The notes below the pieces were generated by a model. That model saw only the letters and a list, made by a program, of their open reading frames with translations, did no database searches and was not told where the DNA came from. A DNA stretch of 64,000 bases, taken from Alviniconcha marisindica (lineage: Eukaryota > Mollusca > Gastropoda > Provannidae). The DNA lies in contig JABMCL010002046.1 in assembly GCA_018857735.1 (NCBI GenBank), positions 445,001 through 509,000 on the forward strand, given 5' to 3'. Of the stretch, positions 27,401-41,788 are shown piece after piece (within the stretch, counting starts at the first letter, position 1; every line of letters begins with the position of its first letter). Made by a program: the position numbers and the translations under genes.

Positions 27401-30400
27401 GTCGCCACCCTATGCCGAACAGCGTGGCAGGAGCTACCCGGACAGTGGGGAGAGGTCACCCCAACACTCCAACCCCGGCTTCCACCCCCAGTGGCGGAAC
27501 CCCAACCCCCACCAGCACACCATTCCAGGGGGGACAGGGCCACCGCGCAACAGCTTGTCGGGCCAGCCATCGTGGCGGTCCGTGCCGGACCTGGAGAGAG
27601 ACAGTCGAGGTCCTCAGGGCCCGCGTGAGGTAGAGTACGACCCCCAGGGAAGTCTGCGAAGCTTGCCTCAGGAGGTGCACAGAAACCTAGGTGTGCCCGC
27701 GCCCAACTTGCGGCAGGACTCTCGGAATCTCCCTCACCACCAGTCGTACGACCCGCGGCAAGCTCAGCAGAGGGTCGGTGACGGAGACCCCCGCGGAAGT
27801 GTGCATAGCTTGCAGGCGGACCCCGCTGGCAACCGACAGGACTTTGGGCACCTGGGGCTGTCCGCCGCTCCGGGCAGAGACAGGGGGTCGCAGTCAGGGT
27901 TCCAGCCGTATCAGCGACCAAACGACCCACAGCAGAGGTCGTCCATGGTCAGCGATGCTGGTCGGCATGGCGACCCTCGCAAAGGTCAAGGTAGCCCGCA
28001 GCGATCCCCCCAAGAGGCCAACACCTCACAGGGGGGCATCCCTGGCGGGTACCAGCCACATTACCCTCCCCAGGACAGGAATGGGTCTTTCCCACCCACC
28101 TACAACAGGCAGACCAGCGATAGCAGCGCCCGCGAGAGAGAGAGGAGCAGAGACAGCTGGCGAGGGAGCAACGCTGGGCCTTCAGGGATGGAACCCCAGC
28201 CAAGGGGGGATTATTCTCGAGGCTACCCAGACCCGAACAGAGGCTACCCAGAGAGGGATCAGCACGCGGAAGCCAGCCGAGAGAGGTTTTACCCCGAGAC
28301 CAATCCGCAGCTGAACTCTTCCCGCGACCCTCGGGCATCGTACGCCAGTTCGCGGCACAGTTTGGCCAGTCAGGGTTACAACGCGGGTGACAGAGACAGC
28401 CGGGGTTCCAAGCAGAACCTGTTCCCTCACCACGGCAGCCGCAGCAGCCTCTCTCGGCCCCAGCCCCCCACCGCCCACCCTCCCCCTCACCACCCTGTCC
28501 CGCAGCATCCTGTCCCCCTCAACGCGCAAGGCCACACCTACGTCAACGTCCCGCAGATGCGAAGTGCTGTGCAGCACTACGACGACTCCCCACCGCCGGA
28601 AAGACCCCCTTACCCAGTGGCAGTGCGAGACCAGCTCGTGCGGGACCTGGCGGAGACGCGGAGTCCTGGAACGGCAGAAAAGCTGCTGACAGCGCTGGAG
28701 CTGAACAAGGAGAGGATGCAGAGGTCGCCGTACTTCCAGTATCCCACACCGCCGCGCAACAGCACTGCTAGCAGGGTGAGTGTGTGTGTGTGTTTGCGGG
28801 GGGGGGGGGTGCACAGAATTGCTATGTAGGGGAGGGGTAGGTAAGAGTGGAGGTGGGGAGGGGGTTGAGAATGTGCAAATGGAGTGTGAATGGGTGGGGG
28901 ATATGAAGGTGTGCACAGACATTAAAGCCATAAAGGGGAGGTCAGTATTGAGGGATGGATAGAAATGGGGGGGGGGGGGGGGGGATGTGGAAATAGGGAA
29001 TGTGAAGGGGGTTGGGGTGGAAGTAGAGTGTTGTGAAGGGAAGGTGTGCACAGACATGGAAAGGGATGTTGATTTGGGGGGGGGGGGGGGGATGGTGAAG
29101 GGGGTTGGGGTGGAAGTAGAGTGTTATGAAGGGAAGGTGTGCACAGACATGGAAAGGGATGTTGATATGGGGGGGGGGGGGGGGGGGTGAAGCAGAGAAT
29201 GTAAAGGGGATTGGGGAGGGAAAGTAGAGTGTTACGAAGGGAAGGTGTGTACAGACAATGGGAGGGAGCGGGGGGATCAGGGTCACTATGTAGAGGTGGA
29301 TGTGGAAAGGAATTGTGAGAATGTTGAAGGAATGTGAAGCCACTGAAGGGGAGTGTGAGGAGAGGATGTTTTGATGTGTTTAACTTTGTTACACAATCAT
29401 TGACACCACTTTATCTTGTTTTATTTTTCTCTTCCTATGCTCCAAAACAATGGAATTCTCTCCCTTCTGGGCTCTGTTGCATTCAGTCCTCCCATGCTTT
29501 CAAAACAATACCACAACTGATTTCACATTCTGCTTTATTCCCCCTCCCCCCCTACCCCCATTACATTCTTTCTGTGTGATGTGTGTGTGTTCCATGTGTG
29601 TGCATGATGGTGTCAGTGTGCCGACTAGTGTGGGTGCAGCATGCGAGGAATACAGTATTATGTTTATATATTATTTTTGACATTTTATATACGTACATTT
29701 TGTTGCTCTTGAAAAGTGGGGTGTTCTCACCCATGTCTGCGGAAAAAAAACATGCATGGAAATGACCTATTATATTGTTCTTCCAGTTGGACAGTTCCCA
29801 GGGTAGCGACCCCGCCAAGCGCCTGTCCCAGTACAGCGACCGCAACTCCCTGGCCAGCAACTCAACCCTGCGCAACGAGCCTGGCAACACCACCGGCAGA
29901 TCGCCCAGAGGTTCTTCCAACGACTACTCTGACGGCGGTCGCAGACAGGATTCAGGGTCCGGCCGTTTCAGCGATTCCTTTGAGCGGCGTTCCACGGATG
30001 AGCGAAGAGGAGATGATGCTGGGAGGGATGGCCAGAGCCGCGAAGGGGGTCGCCCGTCTGATGCTCCGGTCCCGGTGGAGATGCGGTTTGGGGGCGACCC
30101 GGAGGCCAAGAGCTTGCGCCAGGCGTATGAGAGAGTGCAGTCTTTCCGCCAGAGTTCTGCTGCTGGTGAGTTGTTTTTTTTTTCCTGGGGTGTGTCCACC
30201 TTTCCTGTTCTCCGTGCATGGTATGCATTCCCTCCTCTCTCCTTGCAGTGAAGTCTGCTGCTGTTAACAAGAAGTCAACAAAGTATGTACGTATATAATA
30301 TATATACATTTATATATGCAATGCTAAAACAGTAAGATGGGGAAGGCTGCTGATATCTAAATAAGACCCTTGACTCCTTCTGCTCTGCTTTGGACATCTG

Positions 30401-33400
30401 ATTCTGTTTAGTATCATCTTTGTGTAGCCATTCTTCCTTTGCCTTCCAGTAGGAAAACAACAAGACGCCAATATTCTGCCATTGCCTGCCTGCAGGTTTT
30501 CTCTCTGCCTACCAGGGTTCGTACCGTTTTGTAAGTCTGGAAAGGTGTTAGAATGTTGATGGGCCTTTTCCAGGTCTGGAAAACGTATGGAAAAAAGGGC
30601 AAGGCCTGCCTGAGTCTGGAATAACTATGGACAGTTTCAAAATCAGGACATTGTTTCATTTCTGGAACGCCAATAAGATTTTTTTTTGGTGAAAACAACA
30701 ACAAACTTTTGTTTTTGGTGTTTTTTTAGAAGAAAAGTCTGGCATTGATTATTTTGATGTCAGAGTCAGATCATACAGTTACACCTCTATGTATTGTTCA
30801 GCAGATGATACTTTCAAATTTTGGAAGATGATTTAGGATGAATCAAGATTTAGTTTTGGTATAAATTTCATTTTTTTGAATTTGGTTTGGAAAAGTCTAG
30901 AATTTTGTCACTCAAAAGTTTGTTCGAACCCTGGTCTTCTGTTTCAACTTGCAAATTATCATTGCTTTTATTCTTCTTTGGACATCTCTTTCGTCCACTC
31001 GTAGGTATAACTGCATGCTGGTCTCTGTAAAGTCTTAGGTAATGAGTGATTTTTGAGCACAGTACTAGTGCAGTGTGTGGTTGACGTGTGTACATCAGAC
31101 CAGTTTTTGGCTTTACTTTTTATTTTCCTTCCTTTTTTGCTTCTTCTGTTGCAAACATAGTGCTTGAAAAGTAGGTTTTCGTTTCTTATTTCTCTTTTTT
31201 CCTCTCTCTCTGACAAGCATGATTAGCATGTCTTTTGTAGGCATTGGGTGTATGCTGCAATGGGGACATAGAGTTTGTTTTCCACAGAACTTTTGTTAAG
31301 CAGAAACAGATGTGTTTGTGGATATCGATGGTACAGCGTGACTAGGAAGGTTCACGCGAAGTGCGCCACACCCTGCGTGTCCACAAGACTACATGTCGGT
31401 GTTAAATCTGTTTGTGTCGGAATATCTGAGGAGTGCTAGTCGTAGTCTTTAACGTGCAGTACTGCTTTCAAGCTTTTCTTTCTTTACTGCGCTTGGCAAG
31501 TCTTTGAAAAGGCCAGTGCTGCCCGTACTTAATTCTGTAACTTTTCTGTCCCGATTTTCTTTACCTGCATTTCTTCAGCCGTATGGCATTGTATTTCAGT
31601 TCGATCTGATCTCATCCGCATTTCTTCAGACATATGACATTGTATTTCAATTCACCTTGTTTGCTATGATTTAACCTCATCCGCAGATGGTGGCATCAAG
31701 CCCCCTAACGCTTCAGACTTAACCCGCAGGGACTCGGCAAAGCTGGGGGAAGGATATTGCTATGTGTTTCTCCCTGGATCAGACAGTCCTGGAGCTGCAG
31801 GTGATGCGGCCGTGCCCAAAACGGCACCTCCAGGTGATGTGAACTTCTTCCAGCACTCGCTGAGCAGCCAAGCTTCTATGGGGCATTCCTGGAACTATCC
31901 TGTCTTCACGGACAGACCCGCCCCAGAGAGTGGAGACCAGGTGAAGCCACAGTTTTCAACGCTCGACAGACTGGGCGGTGCCAATCCTGATCACCTGAGG
32001 GAGGACCTGGAAGTGTCCCACAACACCACGCTGTCGCCGAGCGGCTCATACCACCACATTGACCGTGACCTTGACCAGCTGTACATGCGAGGGTCGGCGT
32101 TCAGGCCCCCGTCCTCTGCGGCGGGGAGTGTTGGAGGTGACGGCCTCTTCCACTCGCTGCCCCGGTCCTACAAGTTCAAGTCCATCCCAGACGCCTGGAA
32201 AGGAAGTTACATGGAAAGGAGCTCTGGGTCAAACAGTCGGACCCTGCCGAGCAAGGGTGGTGATGGCGGCGGTGATTCAGACGGTGACTGGGAATGGTAC
32301 AAGGCCAACTACCTCAGCCCAACGCACTCGGAGAACAAGGCACACAGTGCCGATCAGAGATCGTGGTCACAGAAGCACCTGAGGAGCAGGTCTGATCTTG
32401 GATTTGACCGTTTCCAGTCCGGTCAGAAACATTTCCCAGCCAATGAAAAACTGACAAACAATAATGGTGAGATGTTTGCACCAGCCAAGCCAAAGAGAAG
32501 TGCATTTTATCGAGATGACTTTGATTGGAGTTTGCTTCCCAGCCATGCAGACTGGAAATACAATGGCCAAGGTCCAGCCAGTCAAGGTGAGCCACTTCTT
32601 CACTCTTGGCCGAGGCAGGAGTTAACAGCCAGAGATCTGGACGTCCCAACGCCCACTAGTCTCAGCTCACATCCATTTTTTGTCCCCGAGGAAGCGGCTT
32701 TATCCCCTTCTCCACCTCCCAGTGCCGTTGTGGATGGGGAGAACTTGACGCCAAGAAGCCAGATGGACAAAAAGCTTAGAGAAGACTTGGACGAAGGCGT
32801 GTATGCCAAGCTCAAAGGTTAGCTGGTCAGCGGGCATTCTGTAGCGTGCAAAGTTTTCTCCCCTTTCGTCTTGGCACAACTCACAGGGTCAGTCACCTCT
32901 CGACATTTTATTGAAAAATCAAACCTATCCTGTCTAACGCTAAAAATGCATTTTATAATTTGCTCGGTAGCATTAAAAGTGCATTTTCTCTGCAACTTGG
33001 CTTCCCAGCCAGATAGAATGACCCTTCAGTTTTTGGGGGGAACTGAAAAACAGTTTTGGGGACCACCAAATGATGGACACAACCTTCCCCAAACAAGGGT
33101 ACATTTCAAAGGAAGCAGAAGGTAGAAGCAGAAGACTGGTTGCTCTGTTTTTCTGAAAGTCTGGCTTACGGATTTTGATTCAGGAAAACTTGGTGGCTCT
33201 CAGGGAGCCTTACTGTGTATCATAGCTGGCTGTTCAGTTTCACTGCAGATTGTGGAACTAAATGCCACAAAATTTGGGGTCGGTGACTGCCCCTTTAACA
33301 CAAGTTTATTCTTCGGTGTGCACTTCCTGTCGGATTCTGGGATTTTCTGGACTCTGTAATCTTCAGTTTATTTGCTTGGTGTGCTCTTCCTCTTGGAACC

Positions 33401-36010
33401 CTGGATTCTCTGGAATCTGGCTGGACACTGTAGTCTTCAGTTTATTTCTCGATGTTCACTTCCTCTGGGATTCTCTCGACTCTTGGCTGGACTCAGTTTA
33501 TTTATTCATCTTCTGTGCTCTCTCTTGTAATCGTACTGGTTATTTTCCAGTCATATGTATTGTATTTTATTTGCCTCTTTCTGTGTTTTCTTGACTGACT
33601 TGAACTGTGAGCCCATGTAATGATGAGTGTTCATCCATCTGTATGGCGCAGTGATGTACGTGTGTGTCACGTTTTAGTCTGGCTGCATTCCACGTTACAC
33701 ACTCCACTGTGACTGTTTCAGTACTCAGATGTGCTTGTGATTGATACTTCCCGGTGTTTGTGTTTTGCCAGCATTAAATTGGAAGAGAGGGATGGCAAAG
33801 ACAGTTTTGTATTCAAGGAGGCTGGGCAGAAAAGAAGGCAGTAAAATCAAAACTCACTTCTAGACCAGTGAGAGTCTCCTGTCAGCTATAGATGTGGTTT
33901 TCACTGGTGCCATACACATTTCATAAACCTGTTTACTGAGTGCTTCAGATGAGGTGGCATGTGTATCCATTGATGTCGCTGTGACTGTTGAGTCATGGAT
34001 AGAGTTGTTTTTCAGTTTGTGAATTTAACTGGTGTTGAAGGGAAATAGTTTTTGATGCAGTGCATGTCTAGTCAGGACAAAAATCCTGATTTTGAGTTTA
34101 TCAGGAGACCATTTGAAAGAGATCAGTGAAAAATTGCATAGTAATAATCTCCATTGACATTGATGATTGAGTGTTACAGTCATGTGTTAGTTTTGATGAT
34201 CTTGGCCCATTTTCAGGGTCATGTGGAGGAAAAAATGAAGTGGGGAGTGGGGGGGGGTTTCTTCTTCTTTTTTTCTTTCTTTTTCTAGTTATGACTGTGA
34301 GTCAACTGAGTATTTGCTACTCTGATTTTACTTCCATATAGTTGTAGTACTGTACACATTAGAACATTAACATCTTTTTGTTTTTAACTGTCACATATAA
34401 TTTATTAACACTTTTGTGTAAATTCTCTCTTGCTATGTATGCTTGCACCACATTGCATTTGTACATAAGCACACATCTGTGAACACACACAAACACAAAC
34501 ACACACACGCATACATCAGGTCATTCAATTTGATTTTGATACTTATGCAGTAGAACGGACTGTCAGTGACCACGCAAAATTGAATGACCAAGTTGGCCTT
34601 GATCAGAGGACTGTGTGCAGGTTCATTGCATGGGTTTACAGATGTGACTCAGGCTTTTGGCGTGTCTCTCTCCTTTCTGGGGGGTGTTGTTATCTCTGTT
34701 TTGTGGTTGTTTCTGTTGGTCTGTTCTTGTTTCGTTCTTTTTTCCTTCCCTTTTTCTCCTTTTTTTTCTTCTTTCTTTTTTTCTTTCTTCTTTTTCTTCT
34801 TTTCTTTTTTAAACGGTGTTTTAAAACTGTTGCTATGTTTTATTGCAAGTATGCCTTGCCTTGCCAATCTTGATAGGTTTCCTGTGTACATTTTTTAGTT
34901 TTAACTGGTTTGGGGTTTCTTACAAAATGTATTCCCTTCTTTTTTTCTCTCTGTCTCTTGATGTGATGCGCCTCTTAGTCTTTTTGTGAATTCTTTCTTT
35001 CCTATGTTGTAACACTACAAATGGATAAAACAGTATTGTGAATTTCCCCTTGTTGACAGATTTTTGTTGTTGTAATCTGTTGTTTCAGAATATAATTTAT
35101 ATTTGAGTAATGTTACTTTACTTATTTCTGTTTCCTTTGGCTGTATGGAGCATGGGACCTTCAGTGCAACACTTAATTATGAATATATCCTTTTTTACTA
35201 ATTGTGTTTAAAAACATTAACTTACTCAGTGTATTCAAATTGTGGGCCATTGTTATGGCCAGAATGAGAACGGAATGACCTAAGTGATGAGATTTGTTGA
35301 AGCCATTGTTTGTGTTGTGGTTTTTTGTTTTTGTTTTTTAACTTTGATATGCTGCTGTCTAGTAGTTCTGTTTTGTAGAGTATTGCTTGTTTTTGCAACA
35401 GCAAAATGTTGCCTAGCAATATGTAATTACTAATTGTATTGTATTTTGCCATGATCTTGCCTTATATAAAATTGTGAATGTGAAAAGCTATCTTTTTTTA
35501 AAGTCTTTATTTACTTTGTTTTTGTTTATTTATTTATTTTTTATTTTTCTTTGTAATTTAAATAGTGTGCATGGATTCCGCAGTTACTACAAGTTTGATT
35601 TAAGAGGAATGAACGTAAAGATTTAGTCTTCTGGACATTTTAGTAGCAATGCAGCCTTTCTTTGGAGGTGCTGTCTTTGTTTCTGAACAGGTTTTCTGGA
35701 TGAAGTTCTTGTAAACTGTTGATTGATTTGATGGCATCTTACTGCTGTGTGTTGACAGCGCGTGAGGGAATGAACAGACGGCCCATACAGACTGTGAGAG
35801 AAGAGCCGGACATGCCGGACAATGAAGTTCTGGTTAGTGAGAGTGGGCTGTAGTGTGTGTGTGTCTGTGTGTGTGACTGTGTGTGTGTGTGTGTGACTCT
35901 GTGTGTGTGTGTGTGTGACTGAGTCTGTGTGTATGTGTCCATATGTGTGTTGGTGTGAATTGATGTTTTGTTTGAGCAGAGGCTTTCAGGTGCCTCAGGG
36001 ACCCCCCCCC

Positions 36011-36041
<31 letters not shown>

Positions 36042-36780
36042 ACATTCCACTGCTTCTCTCTCCCCCCCCACCCCCCCATCCCCCAAATACTGGGCTCTTA
36101 AGAGCACCTAGACTCCAGCCTGATTATAATTTTCAGTGTAGATTCACAGTTCTGTTCCCGCTCATCCAGTAGTGAGGTAGATGGAGGCAGACAACTCTGG
36201 ATAACTTGTACAATTGTGTTTTACAAGAAAGCTGTAGTTACTGCTGTACATGTTAGGTACGTAATTTAGTTATTGCTGTTACTTATCCTGTTCATTCCTT
36301 TTTGTTCCACAGGAAACCAAACTGCAGAAGAAGTACCCTTTGAACGGAACGAGACTACGCATGAGTATTTCAGCTGGTGACCTCATTGGCAAAACGGTAA
36401 ATTTATTATAATTACTTTGTTGTTTTTTATGTGCCATTTCTCCACTGGAGCACATGGCCCATTCCATGAACATAAAAACAAGAAATCGTAGCCATAAGAA
36501 AAATATTGAAAGAATTCTGACATTGAGAAACAGGCCAACCACAACAACAACAAAAACTCTAACACATGCACCCACACACACACAATGCATGCATGCACAC
36601 ATGCAAGCACACGCAAATGCAAACACACGTACACTCATGCACACACATATGCGCGCGCACACACACACACACACACACACAGACATGCATGCATGCACAC
36701 GCATGTCAATAGGACAGCATGAAGAGGTGAGTTTTCAGACGCAAATTTCATGCGCAAATGCAAGCACACATACACTCACA

Positions 36781-36837
<57 letters not shown>

Positions 36838-37582
36838 GCATGCACACGCATGTCAATAGGACGGCATGAAGAGGTGAGTTTTCCGATGTGATCTGAATGG
36901 GTGTTTTTTAAAATATTTTTTAATATGGCTTGCTGTGCTTGGGAAGCCATTTGTAACACTGTAGCTGGTCTCACTTTGGTGATGACTGAAGAGCTTTTCA
37001 GCTGGTCTCGCTTCAGTGATTACTGATAGCGGTGTGATGCTTTGTTTCCTGAGGTGGTCCTATAACGTGGTCCTGTAACATTGTAGCTGGTCTCACTTTG
37101 GTGATGACTGAAGAGCTTTTCAGCTGGTCTCGCTTTGATGATTACTGATAGCAGTGTGATGCTTTGTTTCCTGGTGAGTGCTGTTCATGTGCCCACAGCA
37201 TTATAGCTGGCCTCAGTACAGTCTACCTCGCCATGGTCACTGGGAATAGTGAAATTTAGCATTGTAGTTGATCTGTTGGCTGATGGTAAAGGCTGCTTCA
37301 ACGTCCAGGCAAGTTATCTCACTCTAGTCAGTCTGTGTTCATGGATGATACTGAGGTTCAATTTTTCATGGATTTGACGCACTTGCTCCCATTGGTCAAA
37401 TGCTGTTGCCCGTTTCCTCCAATAGCATGATGAGCTGGTACTGCTGCTGATACAGCTGCGAAGGAACCAGTCGGCGCTGGAAAAGGCCAGAGATTTCTAC
37501 CGCGAGTCGCTCAGCAAGAGAAGGCTTGTGGAGAGGGAATACCGCAAACAGTGAGTTCTTGGTCAAAGGGGGTTGCAGGTGG

Positions 37583-37627
<45 letters not shown>

Positions 37628-37691
37628 CTTTGTTTGTTTGTGTGTTTGCATTTGTGTTGTGTGTGTGTGTGTGTGTGTGTGCATGTGTGTG

Positions 37692-37736
<45 letters not shown>

Positions 37737-40083
37737 ATTTGTGTGTATGTGTGTGTGTGTTTGTTTGTTTGTTTGTTTGTTTGTTTGTGTCTGAGAGCTG
37801 GCTCTTTAATGGACTAGGACTAGGAGGGCTTCGACATGGAACTGTGGATGCTCTCTGAAGGGAACCTGGGGTTGTCTTTATAACAAGTTTGGAGCATGGC
37901 CCAGTACACAGTGCTCAAGCATACACAGAATTCAAAGTCTTGAAAAAGGAGGGAGTTTTCCATTAACTTTTTTCAGACATACAAAAAGTGTAGAAGAACA
38001 GAGTGGAAATAGCATGGAGTTTTAGAATCAGCTTATGAAATTAATAGCTTTTGATTGACATCACATGTACAACAAGAGACACAACAACAGAGAGACCAGG
38101 TTTCCCAGAGATAACTGTCACCTGGCATGCATATATAAAAGTGATCAACAACTACCTGGAATGCAAGTACATTTATACACGGTAGATGAAGTATGTGATT
38201 ACATGTTTTTTAGAGTCTGAAAAATGTATAAATAGTTTAAGCCGTTTTCAGATGAAGAAAATACACGGATGTGACAGACGCAGTCTAGTTTCTTGTGTGA
38301 GAGTTGTTCTTTTTCTTGTTAATCTTGTTAAGCTTGCGAGTTTCATCCAGGGTTTTCTGCCCCCCCCCCCCCCCCCCCCTTTCCTCTGTCTCTCTTGCTC
38401 CCTCCAGACGTCATGACTCGGTGGGTCGCTTGGAGCGCAGCCTGGAGGAGGGTCACCAGAGTTTTGTGGACACCCGCTCACAGCTGGAGGAGGTGGAGAA
38501 GAAGGTGAGCACCGGGCAAGAAGGGGAGTATTTGGGGGTGGGAGTGTTGGGCAAGAAGGGGAGTATTTGGGGGTGGGAGTGTTGGGCAAGAAGGGAGGTG
38601 TTGTGGTGGGGAGTATTTGGGCATGGGAGTGAGTGTTGGGGCAGAAAGGGAGCGTTGGGGGGAGGGGTTATTTCAGAATGGGAGTGTTGAGGAAGGGGGG
38701 GGGGGGGGGGTAGTTGGGAATGGGAGTGTGAGGAAGAAGGGGGGGGGGGGGGGTTATTTGGGAATGGGAGTATTGGGGAAGAAGGGGGTGGGGGTATTTG
38801 GGAATGGGAGTGTCAGGCACAAAGGGAGCATTGGGGGGAGGGTTATTTGGGAATGGGAGTGTTGAGGAAGAAGTGGGGGGGTATTTTGGAATGAATGTTG
38901 GGGAAGAAGGAGAATGTTGAGGGTGGGGGGTATTTGGGAATGGGAGTGTCGGGCACAAAGGGAGCATTGGGAGGAGGGGTTATTTGGGAATGGGGAAGAA
39001 GGAGAGTGTTGGGGTGGGTGGGGAGTATTTGGGCATGGGAGTGTTGGGGCACAAAGGGAGCTTTTGGGGGGAGTGGTTATTTGGGAATGGGAGAGGAGAT
39101 GGGGGGGGTAGTATTTGGATGGAGTGTTGGGGAAGGGAGCTGGGGGGAGTGTTATTTGGGAATGGGAGTGTTGAGGAAGGAGATTGGGGGATTGGGGATG
39201 GAGTGTTATTTGGGAATGGGAGTGTTGGAGAATTGGAGATTGGGGGGAGGTTATTTGGGAATGGGAGTGTTGCAGAATTGGGAGATTGGGAAAAGGGGGT
39301 ATTGTGGATTTGCAGAAGGGAGTGTTGGGAGAAGGGAGGTTGGGGAATTTGGGAAATGGGGGTGGAAAAAGGGGGAGTGGGAGTTTGCAAAGAAGGGAAA
39401 GTGTTGGGAAGAAGGGGAGGTTTTGGGGTACAAGAGTTTTGGGAAGAAGGGGGGTGGGGGGAGGTGTTTGGAAAAGAAGGGAGCTTTGGATGTAGGAGGA
39501 AAGTGTGATTGTTTTACACTGAAATGCTTGTAAACTTTCTTAATATGGGCAAATAAATTGGGGGGGGGGGGGGGGGCGGGAGTTTTTTGTGAAAAGAAGT
39601 TGGTGCCTTTCGTGAGGATGTGAGAGCTAGTTCATTCAGCTTTCCCACCTGCTGCTTGTAGTGGTGGTTTATGTTTATTCAGTACAATATTGTAAAGCAT
39701 TGTGTGTTTGCTTTTTTATTAGCGTGTACCTTAATTTTGCTTTACCAGTTCCAGATGTGTCGATTATGGTCTCTGCTGAACTGCAGCGTTGCAATCAATG
39801 GAGGACACCAAAAAAGGGGTGGGGGTGGGGGGTGGCAGCTAGCTCTGTGCTTTGCGTGGTTGAAGGACCAGGTTGTGGACAAAAGCATCAGTCCTTTGCA
39901 GTCGCATTGAAAGCAGACCTTGAATCAAGCACATGCTGTGGACTTTTTGAGCTGCATGTTGACTTGTTTGACAGCTGGATGTGTACCAGCCCCTGATCAA
40001 CCTTGTGGACAACATGGTGACGATGGGAAGTCTGTACGGTGGGGACAACCTCATGCTGGCCACACAGTATAGAAAGGTCAGGC

Positions 40084-40148
<65 letters not shown>

Positions 40149-40210
40149 TGTGTGAGTGAGAGCGGTGGGGACAACCTCATGCTGGCCACACAGTATAGAA
40201 AGGTCAGGCA

Positions 40211-40264
<54 letters not shown>

Positions 40265-40485
40265 GAGAGAGAGAGAGAGTGTGAGTGAGAGAGAGTGTGT
40301 GAGAGAGAGAGAGTGTGTGTGAGAGAGTGAGAGAGCACATGTACATGTGCATGGTTGTGTGTGGGTGTGCATGTGTGTGTGTGTGTGAGAGAGAGAGAGT
40401 GTGAGTGAGAGAGAGAGAGAGAGTGTGTGAGAGAGAGAGAGTGTGTGTGAGAGAGTGAGAGAGCACATGTACATGTGCATGGTTG

Positions 40486-40554
<69 letters not shown>

Positions 40555-41757
40555 CAGAGATGTATATGAGGCGGAGAGCTGGGCGTGGGAGAATGTTGAC
40601 ACTGATTAATCCTGTGGACAGTATGGTTATGGTGGAAGTCTGTACAGTCAGTGGTAAAAAAACTCAGGTTTACCATAGAGAATCCCCCCAAAAACAAAAA
40701 TGGTTGGCTGCGTGTATGTGCTGGGGGGAGAGACAGTGGAAATAAAATCAGTTCTTGTTATATTGTCTGTTACAGCAATAGCTGTAAACAGGTTCCACTT
40801 CAATTCACCTGTCATTTTTAATATTTTCATTAAAAGCTCGTCACTTGTTGTGTGTGTTCAGCACTTGCTGCGACCAGACCAGTACCAGGCTCCACGCAAG
40901 ATGCTGGAGTTTTCCCGCCAGTACCAGGAGGAGCGGGTGGTGGCCAGCATAGAGAACGACGTCAGACAGCTGTCCGCCACTGAAGTGGACCTGGAGGTAA
41001 GGGGTTCGGCTGGTTGTTTGTCTGTGTGTAATGCTGTGTGTGTGTGTGCGGTGTGTGTGTGTGTGTGTGGTGTGTGTGTGTGTTGTGTGTGTGTGTGTGT
41101 GAGTGCGCGTGGATAAAATAATACTGGATGGTAGGGCGGTGTGAGTGTGTAGGGAAAGATATGCCTAATAATGGCTGATAGTATATTGTGCATGAGTGCA
41201 ATGGTGAGAATGTTTCCAATGTTAGCTAATGATTGTGTGTTGTGTGTGTAAGACAAGTCTAACATTGAATATTGATGGTAATGTGTGTGTGCATGTGGGC
41301 AAGTTGAGATAAACCTAACACTGAATGTTGATGTTGTGTGTGTGCAGGAGAAGATAGATCGGCTGAACCAGCTGGAGCACCTTCTACAGGAGCAGAGTTT
41401 CAAGGTGTCCAGCTTCAGGGAGGACAAGGTAAGGCTGATAGTCTTCCTGGTTTGAATTGATGGTTTGGCTGCATCAGTTCCTCATGAATCTCCCCACACA
41501 GCATTAAGCCACATGCTTCTGTTAGAATTATACTCCACACCTCAATTTCCTTGTATGTTTTGCAAGGGCAATACAAATGTCTTATTAAATAAGTCTCTGA
41601 TCAGTAGACTTCTGGGTCTAAAAAAAAGGAAAAAGAAAAAGTAAGTGGAACATGGATGTTTTACCTGTTGCTGTCACACACTGGAGCTGGTGATAAAGTT
41701 CATGGAACTCAGAGAGGGTCAGTGTCAGGGCAACCACTGAGAGGTGTGCAGACGTCA

Positions 41758-41788
<31 letters not shown>

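Noticed and set aside
27370..27930. 186-residue minus-strand open frame
   Set aside because: Shadow of the GC-rich disordered exon on the + strand.
28182..29057. Long minus-strand open frame, Pro/His/Thr-rich
   Set aside because: Antisense to the 478-residue exon and the G-rich repeats; no start context or homology.
31764..32822. Reading the frame to the TAG at 32821 as the protein's C-terminus
   Set aside because: A donor lies at 32818 and the next exon (35759) continues in phase into the conserved coiled coil; kept only as a possible short isoform.
39839..40697. Minus-strand open frames of HTHT and SLSL repeats
   Set aside because: Direct translation of GT/GA microsatellites.
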